DNA of 50,662 nt, from contig JAFKKV010000045.1 in the NCBI GenBank assembly GCA_017304475.1, positions 1 through 50,662 on the forward strand, read 5' to 3'. Below, one piece after another: positions 50,605 to 50,662 of the stretch. Origin of the DNA: Hyphomicrobiales bacterium (lineage in GTDB: Bacteria > Pseudomonadota > Alphaproteobacteria > Rhizobiales > Phreatobacteraceae). The notes beneath the pieces were generated by a model. It did not search any database, was not told the origin of the DNA, and worked only from the letters and a program-made list of their open reading frames with translations. Both the position numbers and the translations under genes were made by a program. Position 1 is the stretch's first letter. Each line of letters starts with the position of its first letter.

Positions 50605-50662
50605 GGATGGCCGGGACCGCAACACCCTGGGAACAGAACCGCGGGTGAGCATGGTCCGGTCG

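Noticed and set aside
1..50662. tRNA, rRNA, CRISPR array, prophage or complete insertion sequence
   Set aside because: I looked for cloverleaf-like segments, regularly spaced repeats, phage structural genes and paired terminal repeats around a transposase, and found none. The only mobile-element trace is the transposase end at 1-120.

Overview
The window reads as chromosomal DNA of a GC-rich alphaproteobacterium, most likely of the Hyphomicrobiales (Rhizobiales). This is inferred from the base composition, the gene families (several orphan periplasmic binding proteins, IclR/TetR/LysR control, SDR and CoA-ligase sets) and the GC-rich palindromic repeats between genes. The genus cannot be named from the sequence alone. 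I found about 40 protein genes, one transposase remnant, several repeat families and a set of candidate operators. I found no tRNA, rRNA or CRISPR array.

Layout. (1) 1-120: the C-terminal end of an IS110-type transposase. (2) 0.2-5.6 kb: a TetR regulator and a LivK-like binding protein, divergent from an acyl-CoA ligase / enoyl-CoA hydratase / SDR operon. (3) 5.8-16.6 kb: an IclR regulator divergent from a catabolic run: LLM flavin monooxygenase, SDR, second LivK-like binding protein, SMP-30/lactonase, NDP-forming acyl-CoA synthetase, NTF2-like protein, a tandem double SDR and a separate FMN reductase. (4) 16.7-22.2 kb: a second IclR regulator divergent from a ThDP enzyme, a Bug/TctC-type binding protein and a phenol-hydroxylase-type FAD monooxygenase. 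(5) 22.2-26.0 kb: a quinone reductase/LysR divergent pair, then an Lrp regulator divergent from a cystathionine gamma-synthase-family enzyme. (6) 26.3-29.1 kb: a ClpC-like AAA+ unfoldase with an N-terminal zinc-finger motif. (7) 29.3-40.1 kb: a phosphonate/organophosphate locus: DAO-family oxidase, LysR regulator, phosphonoacetate hydrolase (phnA), a second alkaline-phosphatase-superfamily hydrolase, a complete peptide-type ABC importer with fused ATPases, and a GpdQ-like metallophosphoesterase. (8) 40.3-50.4 kb: a tandem NTF2-like protein behind a MerR-type operator, then an amide-catabolism set: MFS transporter, alpha/beta-hydrolase-fold protein, acyl-CoA ligase, amidase, creatininase-family hydrolase, TetR regulator and M20 amidohydrolase.

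The strongest systems-level signal is in region 8. Four promoters carry the same 17-bp inverted repeat, TGACTG-N5-CAGTCA (perfect at three sites, one mismatch at the fourth). They lie upstream of the MFS gene, the hydrolase/ligase/amidase operon, the creatininase-family gene and the M20 gene, with a TetR gene among them. This defines a compact, apparently self-contained regulon for uptake and hydrolysis of an unknown amide. The second notable system is region 7, where C-P hydrolysis is coupled to an oligopeptide-type importer instead of a PhnCDE-type one. The third is region 3, whose gene content fits a two-component Baeyer-Villiger-like route (monooxygenase, lactonase, dehydrogenases, CoA activation). 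Substrates in all three cases are inferred, not shown.
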